Shown: positions 34,719-45,837 of the stretch, piece after piece
Numbering within the stretch: the stretch's first letter is position 1
How the letters are laid out: every line of letters starts with the position of its first letter
Assembly (NCBI GenBank): GCA_050084985.1
Contig: JBITNC010000001.1
Location: 179,862,001-179,926,000 of the forward strand
Reading direction: 5' to 3'
Length of the DNA stretch: 64,000 bases
DNA from: Nageia nagi
Taxonomy: Eukaryota > Pinophyta
Made by a program: the position numbers and the translations under genes
The notes under the pieces: model-generated
Told to the model about the DNA's origin: nothing
Seen by the model: only the letters and a program-made list of their open reading frames with translations
The model's database searches: none

Positions 34719-35346
34719 GTAGATCACTAGTTCAGCGCGGGCTTTCGCAGTGTGCGAAACCTTGGCCTGAATCTAGTGTCGCAGCCACAGAACAAGTTCT
34801 CACTCTCTGAATAGCTCCCCAGCTTCTACTCTACCATGTAGCAGACACAGTTATACTAGCAACCCGCAACTATTACTCAGGAAACAAGCTAAGCTGCCAC
34901 AATGTAACCAAATTAAGAATAACAATTACGAGTGCTAGACAAGAAAGGTCAAGATGGTTTCATAGTACCGGACTGAAGCTACAGGTCTTCGAGAACAAAT
35001 GAAAAGGGCAATACTAGGCTTCCGACCCTAGTTTCTCTTTATTTTCATATATTTATACTGTATTAATAATAGTTACAAGATTATAGAATAGAAACGTTTA
35101 CAAAACGGCCGCAAGATTCTGGCCTTCTTGAACTGATATCACCTACATATGACACTTGGCCGACTGTTACAAAATTGGGCAGATCGCCGACGATTTGGTT
35201 CCCTGATGATGGCGCTCAGGTATTTTGCAGACTTCCTTCTCTCCCGGAATGTTCAATTCTCCAACTCGGACTCTTCGATCTTTCATTGCGGCCTATTTTC
35301 CTCTGGACGAGGTCTTAATCCCAAATGTTAATTTTTTCCCTTCGCC

Positions 35347-35778
35347 TGACGTCAGCCTTGAATCTCCGGACTTCTTTATTCACTGGCTCCGGACACTAAA
35401 TTACTCCTTGATGATGTCATCCATTCCGGGCTCCGGTTCTTATTCAAAAATGTGAACGTCGTTTCGCCTGTGACGTCATCTTTCTTTCCTCCGGAATGTT
35501 TTCCTTTATGGCTCCGGATACTAAGTCGCTACCTGCTGACGTCACCTTCTTATTTCTCCGGAATACTTTACTCAAAGGCCCCGGGTACGAAGTTACTCCT
35601 TGCAGACGTCACCTCCTCCGGACTCCGGTTTCCTTTGCAATTATGAGCTTCTTCTTTTCCGTGATGTCATCTTCATATATCAGGAATGCTTTGTTTTCCG
35701 GAGACACTTGTGCTTACTTCGTCTTTTCAGGAACTTGGTCCTTGCCGAAAGATGAATATCTTATTCTCCGCCACGTCA
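35347..35778. promoter_or_regulatory. TGACGTCA-type site array in U3 (5' LTR copy)
   Basis: Same sites and spacing as at 27734-28165. This copy lies upstream of the TATA box at 35049-35057 that would start the genomic RNA. Confidence 0.7.
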
Positions 35779-35926
35779 CCATTTCATTCCGGAAAACTTT
35801 ACTCTGATCCCGAGCTATTTTATCCGCTCCAAAAAACTCCAGAGAATCTAAGAATGAACCCATGATTGAAATTAAGGTATACCGGGGCTTTAATAAAGAA
35901 TTTATTTTGTAGGAATCTACATATCC

Positions 35927-36060
35927 CATCCAAACATGGTTGAGCACACCAATCTCCTCCAAGGTCAATTTTGTATACTAACTTTATTCTTTCACACACC
36001 TTTTTTACTTAAGCTTGTTCTCTAGAAAGAATATTTGGTACTACAATAACATGGAACAAG
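35927..36060 (-). pseudogene. plant-mobile-domain-like gene, part upstream of the insertion
   Basis: Minus-strand reading gives LTLEEIGVLNHVWMGY, which runs across the TATCC duplication into LLYAPYM and VEKDILIDLMYKW on the other side of the Gypsy element. The upstream limit is unclear; a few stops occur near 35990-36040. This continuity confirms that the element landed inside an older coding sequence. Confidence 0.5.
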
Positions 36061-37379
36061 GTATGTATTAGTGTCATATTTCACATTTCTTGTAATTCGA
36101 AAAGGTAAAAAAATTTATAAAATATTTTGAAATCCCATATAACACCTAGAGACTATGAAATCACTATATTAAAACCATATCTTAACTATTAATCTAGTGT
36201 TGACACCTACACTAGCACCTACATGGAGCTTTTTTCCTTCATTCCCCTCAAAGACTAGGGATAACTAGTAAAAAATTAAATAAATTAGAAAATCATGGTT
36301 TCATGCAAAATAAAATAAAAATTGTACTTCAAAATGCAAACCTTGGTACTAAAACATAAACCCTAGGGTTTTCTTAAATGATTTTATAGGTAAATTGGGA
36401 AACTTGCATTCAAACCATTACAAATTAGAAATTTTAAACTTAGGATAAATACCACATATGTTGCTACTCTATTATTACAAAGTAAGCATGCCCAATGGTT
36501 ATCCTACTTAATGATGTTCATATTTGCCATAAAACCTTAACCATATTACTAATTAAGGGAAAAAATTAAATAATAATTAAAATAAATATAATGGGCATAC
36601 CTCTAAGCTATAGTCACACTACTCATAATCATAATTTTCTTCCTCTAGACCACACCAAACTTTGCAACAAGTGACAATGATAAATGATAATCAGCTGATT
36701 CTATTTAAATATGAAGTTGGAATACAATAATTGAGAAAATATTAAAAATTTGTAATACACCTTAGAAAATATATTAAATTTCTATAAAATTGGTTTTGTA
36801 AATGTAAAATGTATTTATCATATGAATTCATGATGTTCATTTGTAATTAACTTTACAATCGGTGCTCTTATGCTTGTCAACGTTGAGCCTAATACTAATG
36901 CTTTCATCTGTAGGTTAATGACTATGATGAATTTTATATTGGTATTATTTAATATATGTATGTTTCAAAAAATGATATGTGACTAACATGAATATGAGTA
37001 TCAGATTTTGGTAGTAGGAAAAAAGGATTTTGATTTTGGGGTCAAACTATTCCTGATAATTTTTAAGATCAGATGCATAATTCATTAACTCTTCAAGTGG
37101 TTACAAGATCATAAATGTAAATTACATATTAAATAGTTTATTATTATTATCATTAAAAAGGATAAGATCAACATCAATGCTAAGGTAAGCATAAACACTA
37201 GGGTATACAAGAAAGTATCAAAAATCTAGATAATGACTAAAATACCTAGGGACAACCTCACAAGCATTTATTAGGTACATTTTATATATCTTAAACATTT
37301 TTGATATTATTTTCACTTACATGAACATTGTTAGGATTATATTCACATTGTTTTTTTCATCAAAATTATTTGAAAATGT
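36061..37379. other. non-coding AT-rich DNA
   Basis: No recognisable coding signal, repeat array or element end. Confidence 0.5.
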
Positions 37380-38335
37380 GAAATATTATTTCATTCTGAT
37401 CAAATTATCATGTTCTTGTTGGATGAACATGAAATAACCATCATTATTTTGAGATTTATGATTATGTCCTTGTTGGTGGAAACTAAATAACCATAATTTT
37501 TTGAGATTTATGATCATATGCTATTATTATATGGACATTAAATAACCATCATTATTGTGACTTTATGATTATTATATTTTGAAATATGAAAACCATTTGG
37601 GTTGGGCATTTATCACCTTGTTTTGCTTCATGTATGTCTTTATTAGGAAGACACTGATAAAATCCCACATATTGGAATATGATAACCCTTTGGTTTGGGA
37701 ATTTATCTTGTTTGGTTTTATTTTTGTATGTCTTTACTAGGAAGACATTAACAAAATCCAATATATTGGAATATGACAACACTTTGGGTTAGGCAATTAT
37801 CACTTTATCATTTTAGACATCCATGAATGGGGTATCCCTTACTTCCATGACGATGTGAACCCATGAATGGGGAAAATTATTTCTTTTATGATGGTGTAAC
37901 CCTCATTTGAGTCTAGAACCTTTGTTGGTTTTATTTAAACTAAGTATCACTATGATGACTCTTTATGATTATATGTGTTTTTACCCACGAATGGGGATCT
38001 TTTTTTCTCCATGATGGTGTGAATTTAATGTTTTTATGATCAAATTTGTTAGTTGGATTTAAACTAACCATCACTATGATAGTTCTTATCATCATATGTG
38101 TACATCCATGAATAAAGAATTAGGTGTTACTATGATGATTTTCATCTATGAATAGGATATTTGGTGCTTTAATGATAATGTGTGCATAATATATTAATTT
38201 CATCATTTTTCTTTATTGTTATATCATTTATGATGAAATATTATGTATGAGTCCATGAATAGGATGTTTGGTTCTACTATGATGAGTTTTATCGATGAAT
38301 AGGTAATTAAGTATTACCATAATGATATCATACAC
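37380..38335. repeat. compound degenerate tandem repeats
   Basis: Three repeat types follow one another. Near 37420-37560, a ~60-bp unit with ataaccatcattattttgaga appears three times. Near 37570-37800, a ~97-bp unit with attggaatatgataacccttt and gtctttactaggaagacatt appears about 2.5 times. From 37810 to 38335, a looser unit with catgaatgggg and ctatgatga recurs at irregular spacing. None is coding. Confidence 0.65.
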
Positions 38336-38537
38336 TTATGATCATTCTCACTCTCATTTTTATTGTTATATCTTTAAGAGTTTAATATCATCACATATAT
38401 GTTTGGAAGGTGGTTTTTTCTATCTCTTCTTTTTCAAGTCATTCTTTTCTCTTGGTTATTCTCATTTCATGGATAGTCATTTCATTACATAACAAAACCA
38501 GGTAAGTATCAAATTTTTCTTCTCTTTTGTTTCTACT

Positions 38538-38595
38538 TCCTTTGCAAACATAATTATATTTCAAGTTCATTTTATTTAATGATGTTTGCAAAGGA
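38538..38595. repeat. 14-bp perfect inverted repeat
   Basis: tcctttgcaaacat (38538-38551) and atgtttgcaaagga (38582-38595) can form a 14-bp stem with a 30-base loop. The right arm overlaps a purine tract next to a possible LTR start. Confidence 0.75.
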
Positions 38596-38640
38596 GGGCA
38601 TCTGTTAACACTTAATTTTGGTTCAACTAAGGTGGTCTCA
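38588..38640 (+). promoter_or_regulatory. possible polypurine tract and LTR start
   Basis: gcaaaggagggcatc (38588-38602) is followed directly by TGTTAACACTTAATTTTGG, a Gypsy-like LTR start. No second LTR copy or primer site was found, so it may be a 3' LTR of a lost element or the 5' LTR of the gag remnant at 41.7 kb. Confidence 0.35.
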
Positions 38641-41600
38641 CTTAACTATTTTATCATATTAAACTTATATTATATTACTAGTATTTTCTTATTCCTTTCT
38701 CATATAATCTTATTATTTTATTCGCAAGGTACCCTAGCATCAGTCCCAACCTTCCTAAAAGAAAATTAGAGGATATATCATATATATAAGGGTAAGTATG
38801 ATTGCAGAGAAAGTTATCAAGATTTCAATCTTCATATCTAGTATCACTTCAAAGTTATAGTATTTATTAAATTTTCCTATTAAGATTGGGATCTTGTTAT
38901 CATGAGCATATCTATTACTCCATATTTTCTAATTATATATTTGACTTGACTTGACTTGTCAATTATATATTATGCTTTGGATCTTGGTTGCTAACTCCAT
39001 ACTTTTGTATGCCTAGTATTTTTTCTATCGTATGTGTTAGTGCTATTATTCAAGATCCAATATATGCACTCCTATGATCATTCATGCTGTGATCATTCCA
39101 TTATATTATTCTTTATGGGGATTTGCATATTAAGATCACTATCTTTTATAAGATCTTGTTTGCATATAATATTCATTATCCAGTAAGGTTTGCAAGTATT
39201 TATCTTTCACTTTATCCTAATCTCATTAATGTATTTGATATATTAATCCAATTAGTTTAGATTTATTATTCATCATTATATTTATTTCCATTTATATTAT
39301 TATCTTTTTTTATTCATTATTATTGATCTATGTTTATCTAAGTTAATAACAAGGATAATACATTATTACATGTTAAATATTTTAGTATAGTTACTACTTA
39401 GGTTATCCTAAGGGTCACTAAAAATATTTCAACAAACCCTTATGATCAAAATTATTCAATTTTTCAAACCAAATAACAATTCTATTATTGAGACTCCTAC
39501 AAAATAAAGAAGTTAGATATTTATGGAATGTTGAATGATGATTATAAGAAAGTGCCATTCAAATTCTCAATCAAATTTGTACAAATAAACTTCTTGAAAT
39601 AACATACAATTTTTAAAAAGTGGGTTATTTATGAGAACAAGATTGACTAAATACAAATAAATTGATATAGTGTTTGGTGATGTGAGTTTTAAATTCTTTT
39701 AGTGTGAATTTCTTAAGTTATTTCATCTTTATTTTATCAAACAACCTAAATTTGCCACTAGGATTGTGATTTTTGAAATCAATTAGAGTAAAGATAACCT
39801 ACTTTAGTTGATTAGCTCTTAGCAAATATGGACTAAAACTATAGATGATTGGATTTATAACACCCTTGATACTTACACAACTTAGTTTTCCCTTCAGGAT
39901 TGGTTTTCATGGGATGCAAGGAAGCAAAGGTTTTTCAAGGGTCTAAGAAATATCTTCTTGGATAACATATCTTATATTTGGAAGTAATATTTGATTAGGA
40001 AAGGGGAAACCCTTGATGCTTTCTCTTATCTATTAGGGGTAGGTATTAGAGGGTAGGAAGATAAACTAAGAGGGTAAGCATTAATTAAAAGAAAATTCAA
40101 TAGTTATAAGGGTGTATGCTAATTGATATTTGAAGGGATGTAATGGTTTGGGATCAATTATATAATAAGGATAAAAAAGGCTAATCAAAATCAAAATGAA
40201 ATGGGAATAAAGAGCTTTATAATGAAAAGGGTAGATGAATTTAAAATAAAATATAAAAAATAGAAGAGAAAAGGAGGAATGATGCACTGCTACGAAAGGA
40301 AAAATAAATGGAGAATAGATCAAAAGAAATTTGACAAAGAGTTGGTTGAATTTATAGATCTAAATTTGTTGTTTAAAATGGGAGTACAAATGGTACCATA
40401 TGGTGATGATGGAACTTATCAACTTGGAAAACCATAAAAATAATTAGACAAAAAATTAGAAGAATGAATATAGGACTAGATACCATAAATCAAATAAACT
40501 ACCAAGGGCATATCAATTAGTGACATACCATCATTATAAATAAAGGTAAACTATGGAAGACTCTTGAATTTAATATTCAAATCACATAAGAAGAAGTACC
40601 CAAAAAAGGTAAGGGATACCTTGATGAATCAACAAAAAAAACATCAAATAACCTCTATACATATAAGTAGAAGAGAGCATTCACCATAAATTCAAGAACA
40701 TTAATCTAATAGAAATACTAGATAGAAAGGAAAAGGAATAGCCTTTGAAATTAGCCATAGATAAAATTTGATAATGTAGAAAATGAAGGATTGCTAGAAA
40801 TATGGGAATTAATATACCATCAATAATTTCTACTAAAACTCAAATTAACATAAACTCAAGAAGAGTGGGAGGACATACCTCTTGGTGACATGAAAACCTC
40901 CACTTTGGGAGAATTCATAAAGTTATTTACTAATAATGTGTGATATATATATATATATAACATCGATTTGATTATTTATTTTTGTATGAATAATGATATT
41001 AATATATTGTTAGGGAGAGATGAAGATTATACCTCCTCTAGAAGTGGAAATACCCTAAATGAACCTAAAAAGGAAGAAACATAAAATACCATTACCCAAC
41101 CAATGAGATTTATAGTAAAATATGTTGACACCCTTATTGATATGATGAATAAAAGTTCATGTAGATACATCATCTAGAGACATAAAATTTCATGTAGAGA
41201 TGTCATCTATCCACAAACACTTCCCGTGCTTCACATCATTTAACAAGATATAATTAATAGTAGATATAAATAGTTCAAAAAATTTCAAAAGATAAATAGT
41301 TACCATTGAATTATCACCTCCTTCAAAATAATATAGTGTTAATAAATAATTTAAGAAAATATTTGAAGTAACTGGAGATTGGTTCTTTAATATAAATCTA
41401 GCAAGGGACAGGTTAAGGATATATCATCACCAATAAAGAAGGAGAGGAATACCCTTGCATGAACCAAACCTTATGTAATGAAATAATTAAATATATAAAG
41501 GAATATAAATGGACTCCTTTTCCACTTTCAAAATATTAATTTTTCAAAAAGATACCCATGATGCCAAATAACACCTCTTCATTATAGAATATTATTAGTA

Positions 41601-41689
41601 ATATTAATTTATCATTGATGATAATACTAAAATATTATTTCACTACTACACTAGGAGATGATATCCTACAATAATTCATGAAGTTTATG
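38641..41689. other. AT-rich region, no confident coding
   Basis: May contain LTR and leader of a decayed Gypsy element, but no domain could be read. A short TA run lies at 40944-40961. The minus frame at 40081-40323 is low-complexity. Confidence 0.4.
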
Positions 41690-42980
41690 AAAGTGGTTAC
41701 AACTCAACTATATGAGGCATGAAAAAAAATTAAGGCTTTCTTCAAGGCATAATACTACTTTCCTAAGGTTGGTATGGAAACTATTAGCAAAATGAGAGAT
41801 ATATTACAAGGCCCCAGAGAGATATACCATGAGTTTGATTAGCAATTTAAAGAAACTAAGTGTAGACTAAAATAATCTATAAAAGAGAAATAAAATATTT
41901 AATGGTTAAGGGTGAGCCTTAAACCCAACATTAGAAGGTTTTTGTTGAAACTTTACCCTACATACATAAATGCACTTCACACTATAGTTAAAATTGAATA
42001 TTAAGCCTAATCATTTGAAGAACTAAATGCTAACTTATATGAACAAATTAATAAGCTTACTCACCAAATTGCTAGTCTATCCTATTATAAACCTCCCAAA
42101 GCACCACCAATAAGAAGGAAAATATGGTTTTAGATATTTCCTATGGAAGGTCATATCAGCATTGAGTGGCCCTCTATGAAGAAACCCATGGAGGAATATT
42201 GCTAAATTTATCAAAATAAGGGTATTTGTACTACTCATAATTATCCAATTTCCAAGATGAGAAAAAGATATATGCCTTGCAATAATGAACCACATTATAA
42301 AACATATGAATTAGAAAGCCACTAAATATATCAATGTCACAATAAAGAGTTTTTGGATGATATTGATGTGGATTTGAGATGCCCATCCAAAGAATATGTA
42401 ATAAAGCCTTACCAACCCCATGGTGGTAAAAATATAAGCAAAATGTAATAATGAATAGATAAATTATAATAATAACCCTCCCCTAATAGGTATCCAAATA
42501 ACCATCAAGGGAATGGATGAGGGAGAGGTGGTGGAAATAGAGGATGCTTCAATAACCAAGTTTATGGATAAGGTGAGAGAGCATAATACTTAAAATATGG
42601 TGTTACTACTCATAACCATTTTAACTTTCCACACTCTAAAGCTTTCATTAAATATAATTACTACAAGAAAATGAATGATCATAGATATACTAAGTGTTCC
42701 AAACTTCTACATGATATTATAGAGAAATAAATATCTAAAATAGAGAATAATAATGCCCAATTAAATGTCAATATTAAGAAAAAGATTATGTTTACTTACT
42801 AGGATACTAATGTAAATATTGAGGAACCCTTTGTATAAAAATTAATAAGATCATAAATAGGGTAAAGTAATTTTTGGTATTTAAGGAAAAGAAAGTGTAT
42901 AGCCAAGTGTAGGATATTATACCCACTTCCTATGTCATGACTAGATCAGGAACAAAGAAAGTAGAATTTAACAATCTCAT
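41690..42980 (+). pseudogene. Ty3/Gypsy gag remnant with many stops
   Basis: One plus-strand frame reads YYFPKVGMETISKMRDILQ, YHEFD, INKLTHQIASLSYYKPP and further gag-like sequence. It carries more than a dozen stops, mostly where Gln would fit. Cys/His-containing stretches follow near 42190-42290 and 42560-42710, with KYNYYKKMNDHRYTKCSKLL resembling a decayed zinc knuckle. VMTRSGTKK near 42940 resembles the gag-protease linker of Gypsy elements. No protease, RT or integrase was found downstream. Confidence 0.65.
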
Positions 42981-45798
42981 TATTCAAGAAATATTCTCTT
43001 AATTAAAATATCTAAATGTTGATTAACATATAGATATTATTAAATCACAATAAGAACTCATTTCCTACCTCATTTAATTACTCAATATTTCGTGGGCATA
43101 CTCACATATAAAATAAAGTTTGTAACTTAAAATGGGTTACAACTGTATAATGTATGTTAGTCAACCATTGATAATCATGTTCAAAATTGGAACAAAGTCT
43201 TAATCTATTTAATCTTTCTAATGTACCAAGTATGATTGCCTATAGTTCCATCATCCAATTTGTATATCAAACATAGTAAAATAAATTTGTGATATCATAA
43301 AGCATTTTATTCCGTGTATGTCAAAAGGTCTTTGCAATTGCAAAGCATGGATTTCCTTCTTCTAAAGCACAAGCTAATAAAATAAAATATTTCTTTTATA
43401 TGTATATTTTTTTATGATCTACTTGAAACTCATGTTCACCATACTATATAATTTATTTGAAACATATTTTATTCTTAAGTGGATCATAAACCACTAGAAT
43501 GTAACCTAACTCTTAGATACTACTTGCACATTATTCATTGATTTACAACTTGTTGCATTTTTTCTTTACCTAGGATACCATGACCTTGTCTTAGAGTCCC
43601 CAAGCATATATGAAATATATTTGGGTCTTGATTTGATTATAATGCACTAAAATAAAACCTTATGCATATCCATAGGTTCATTATTTACTAAACTACCCCT
43701 CTCCCTAGGATACCACAACATCATCTCAATGTCCCCTAGTTCAAACATATGTGATGCTTCTATTTGAGATAAATTTAGGCTTGATTTATATCTCAAATCA
43801 TAGAAGATATTTCACTTTAACTTGCTCCCACCATTTGCTACTTTTTGAATATGATAGCACATCTCTACGGGACTCCTTGAGATCATCCCTATTATCTCAA
43901 TTTGAAAATGATTTGGGTAGCTTTAATCCATAAAATCCATCATAATCTAGCTTCTACCCCTCATCTGTATCATCCTCCTTCACTTTATATGTATTTTCAA
44001 AGAATAATACATTAATTGATTTTCATGCATAATTTATTTCATCTATAAATCCCTAACCTTACTCCTCTAGGTAAATAGACCATTTATTGTTTTAATACTA
44101 TCCAACCTTGCATCTTGATATTTTATTATATCACTCTATATATGCATCTTACTTTGGATATATATTATTTTCATTGTTTCCCTCATTATCTCCTTTGCTC
44201 CAACTTTTCTCTCTCCTATGCTCCCACTCATCATCAATTTTGATGCTTATGTGAGTATTCCATTATCACTCTCATATATGATTCATATTTTATCTTTATT
44301 TCTACTCACTAGGTCCTTGCTACCCATATCAGCTCCCACCAAATTAATTAACACTTACATTATATCCCATGTCACCATGCAAACTATTTTAATCTCATCC
44401 TCACCTACCATTCAAATAAACCCAATAATAATCACACCCTCACTATTAAAAATCCATAATTCCTTGCACATCCTAGCTAGTTAGTGATCCAAAATCCCAT
44501 AAATAGTGAGAGAAAAATAAATCAACTTACCAAAGATAATCAAGAAAACCCCAAAATATAGTTATTTAGATCCATCCCACATGACAATATATGACAAATT
44601 TGCATTGAAGAGGGATTTGGAGCACAATATCAAGCAATTCTTCATTGACCAACATTAACTCTAGCTTGATGAACTGAAGAAGATAAACCATGCTACAATA
44701 CAAGATCTTCACTCTAAATTCTAAAATTCTAGTTGGAAAAAAATAACTTCTTGGGAAAAATTGATTAATGAAGATATTATCCAAAAAAAATAATAATTGA
44801 GAAATAAGAATTACCAAATCTAGTTATTAGTAGCACATAATCATTTGGTATGAGATGATAATAGATTTTCTTACTCAAATAAAGTGAGTAGAAGAGCACT
44901 TAATATAGTAATAACAAATGAAGGGTAATCATTGGAATAATAAGATTCAATTATTTTTACAGGAGGCACACAAGGACCTTATCATATATAGATTAGTGAA
45001 TGTAGATATAAATAAAATCATCAAAAATAATTATGACATGGTTCTCACATAGGATATCAATAAAAATATCAATAATCATAAAAAAGGATTTTTAGAAATT
45101 AAAAAGAAATCAACAAAAGGACATCCATATATGGATAAATTCAAAAGATTCATATTGCTTTATTATAGTTATTCACTTATAAATCCCATCTTTATAAGAT
45201 ATTGAAAATTTATATTAATCAATTAGAAAAAGGAGCACACTATAGAGTTATTTGATTAATAGATAATATTCTACTATTATTCTCAACATGGTGATAGTTT
45301 GAAATTGGAAAAAATTTGTATAGCCATGGAATTCATAATAGATAAACTTCACCTATAGATCATTATATTATTGACATAAAGGGAAGTGTATTTTTCTTAC
45401 TACACTTTCATTAAAGCCTTCTCTCTACCATCAGTACTACATGGCATTTGCCAAAAACTACCAACTTCTCAAGAGAATCAATTTATGGTAGCACATCCAT
45501 AAGACAATAGAAAAGGAAAAGATATGTCTATAGCAAGAGATAATTACTTTGCTCCTTAGTTTTGCATTAAGAAAAACTAAGGATTGTAATAATGGAGAAA
45601 ACATATATAATGTTTGTTGTGAATATAATGGTTACTCCAATTTTGGCAATCAAATATATATTTGAATAAAATTTGATAATTATGTATTTATTTAAATGAA
45701 TAAAAGAGTATAAATGTTCAAAATATATATGTAAGATTAACAATGAATACAATGAATCATCACAAAGGTAAAGTACATAAAAGATTAAGAAATGAATG

Positions 45799-45837
<39 letters not shown>

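Larger units (their letters stand above)
26845..35921 (-). mobile_element. young Ty3/Gypsy element with archaeal-type RNase H
   Basis: Two 1464-bp LTRs (26845-28308 and 34458-35921) differ at only about 11 positions and are flanked by an exact 5-bp duplication TATCC (26840-26844 and 35922-35926). Both long ORFs, the LTR TATA box and the first AATAAA after it lie on the minus strand. The order is gag, zinc knuckle, protease, archaeal-type RNase H, UAG, RT, RNase H, integrase without a chromodomain. This places it in the non-chromovirus Tat/Ogre-like group. It interrupts a PMD-like pseudogene and is far richer in GC and CpG than its surroundings, consistent with recent arrival. Confidence 0.93.
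34458..35921 (-). repeat. 5' LTR of the Gypsy element
   Basis: Same length and ends as 26845-28308. This copy would drive transcription of the element. Its CpG sites are better preserved than those of the other LTR. Confidence 0.95.

Noticed and set aside
26845-35921. Possibility that the long-ORF element is an integrated pararetrovirus
   Set aside because: LTRs with a 5-bp duplication, a DD35E integrase and gag-protease order are those of a Gypsy retrotransposon. No movement protein or envelope-like frame was seen.
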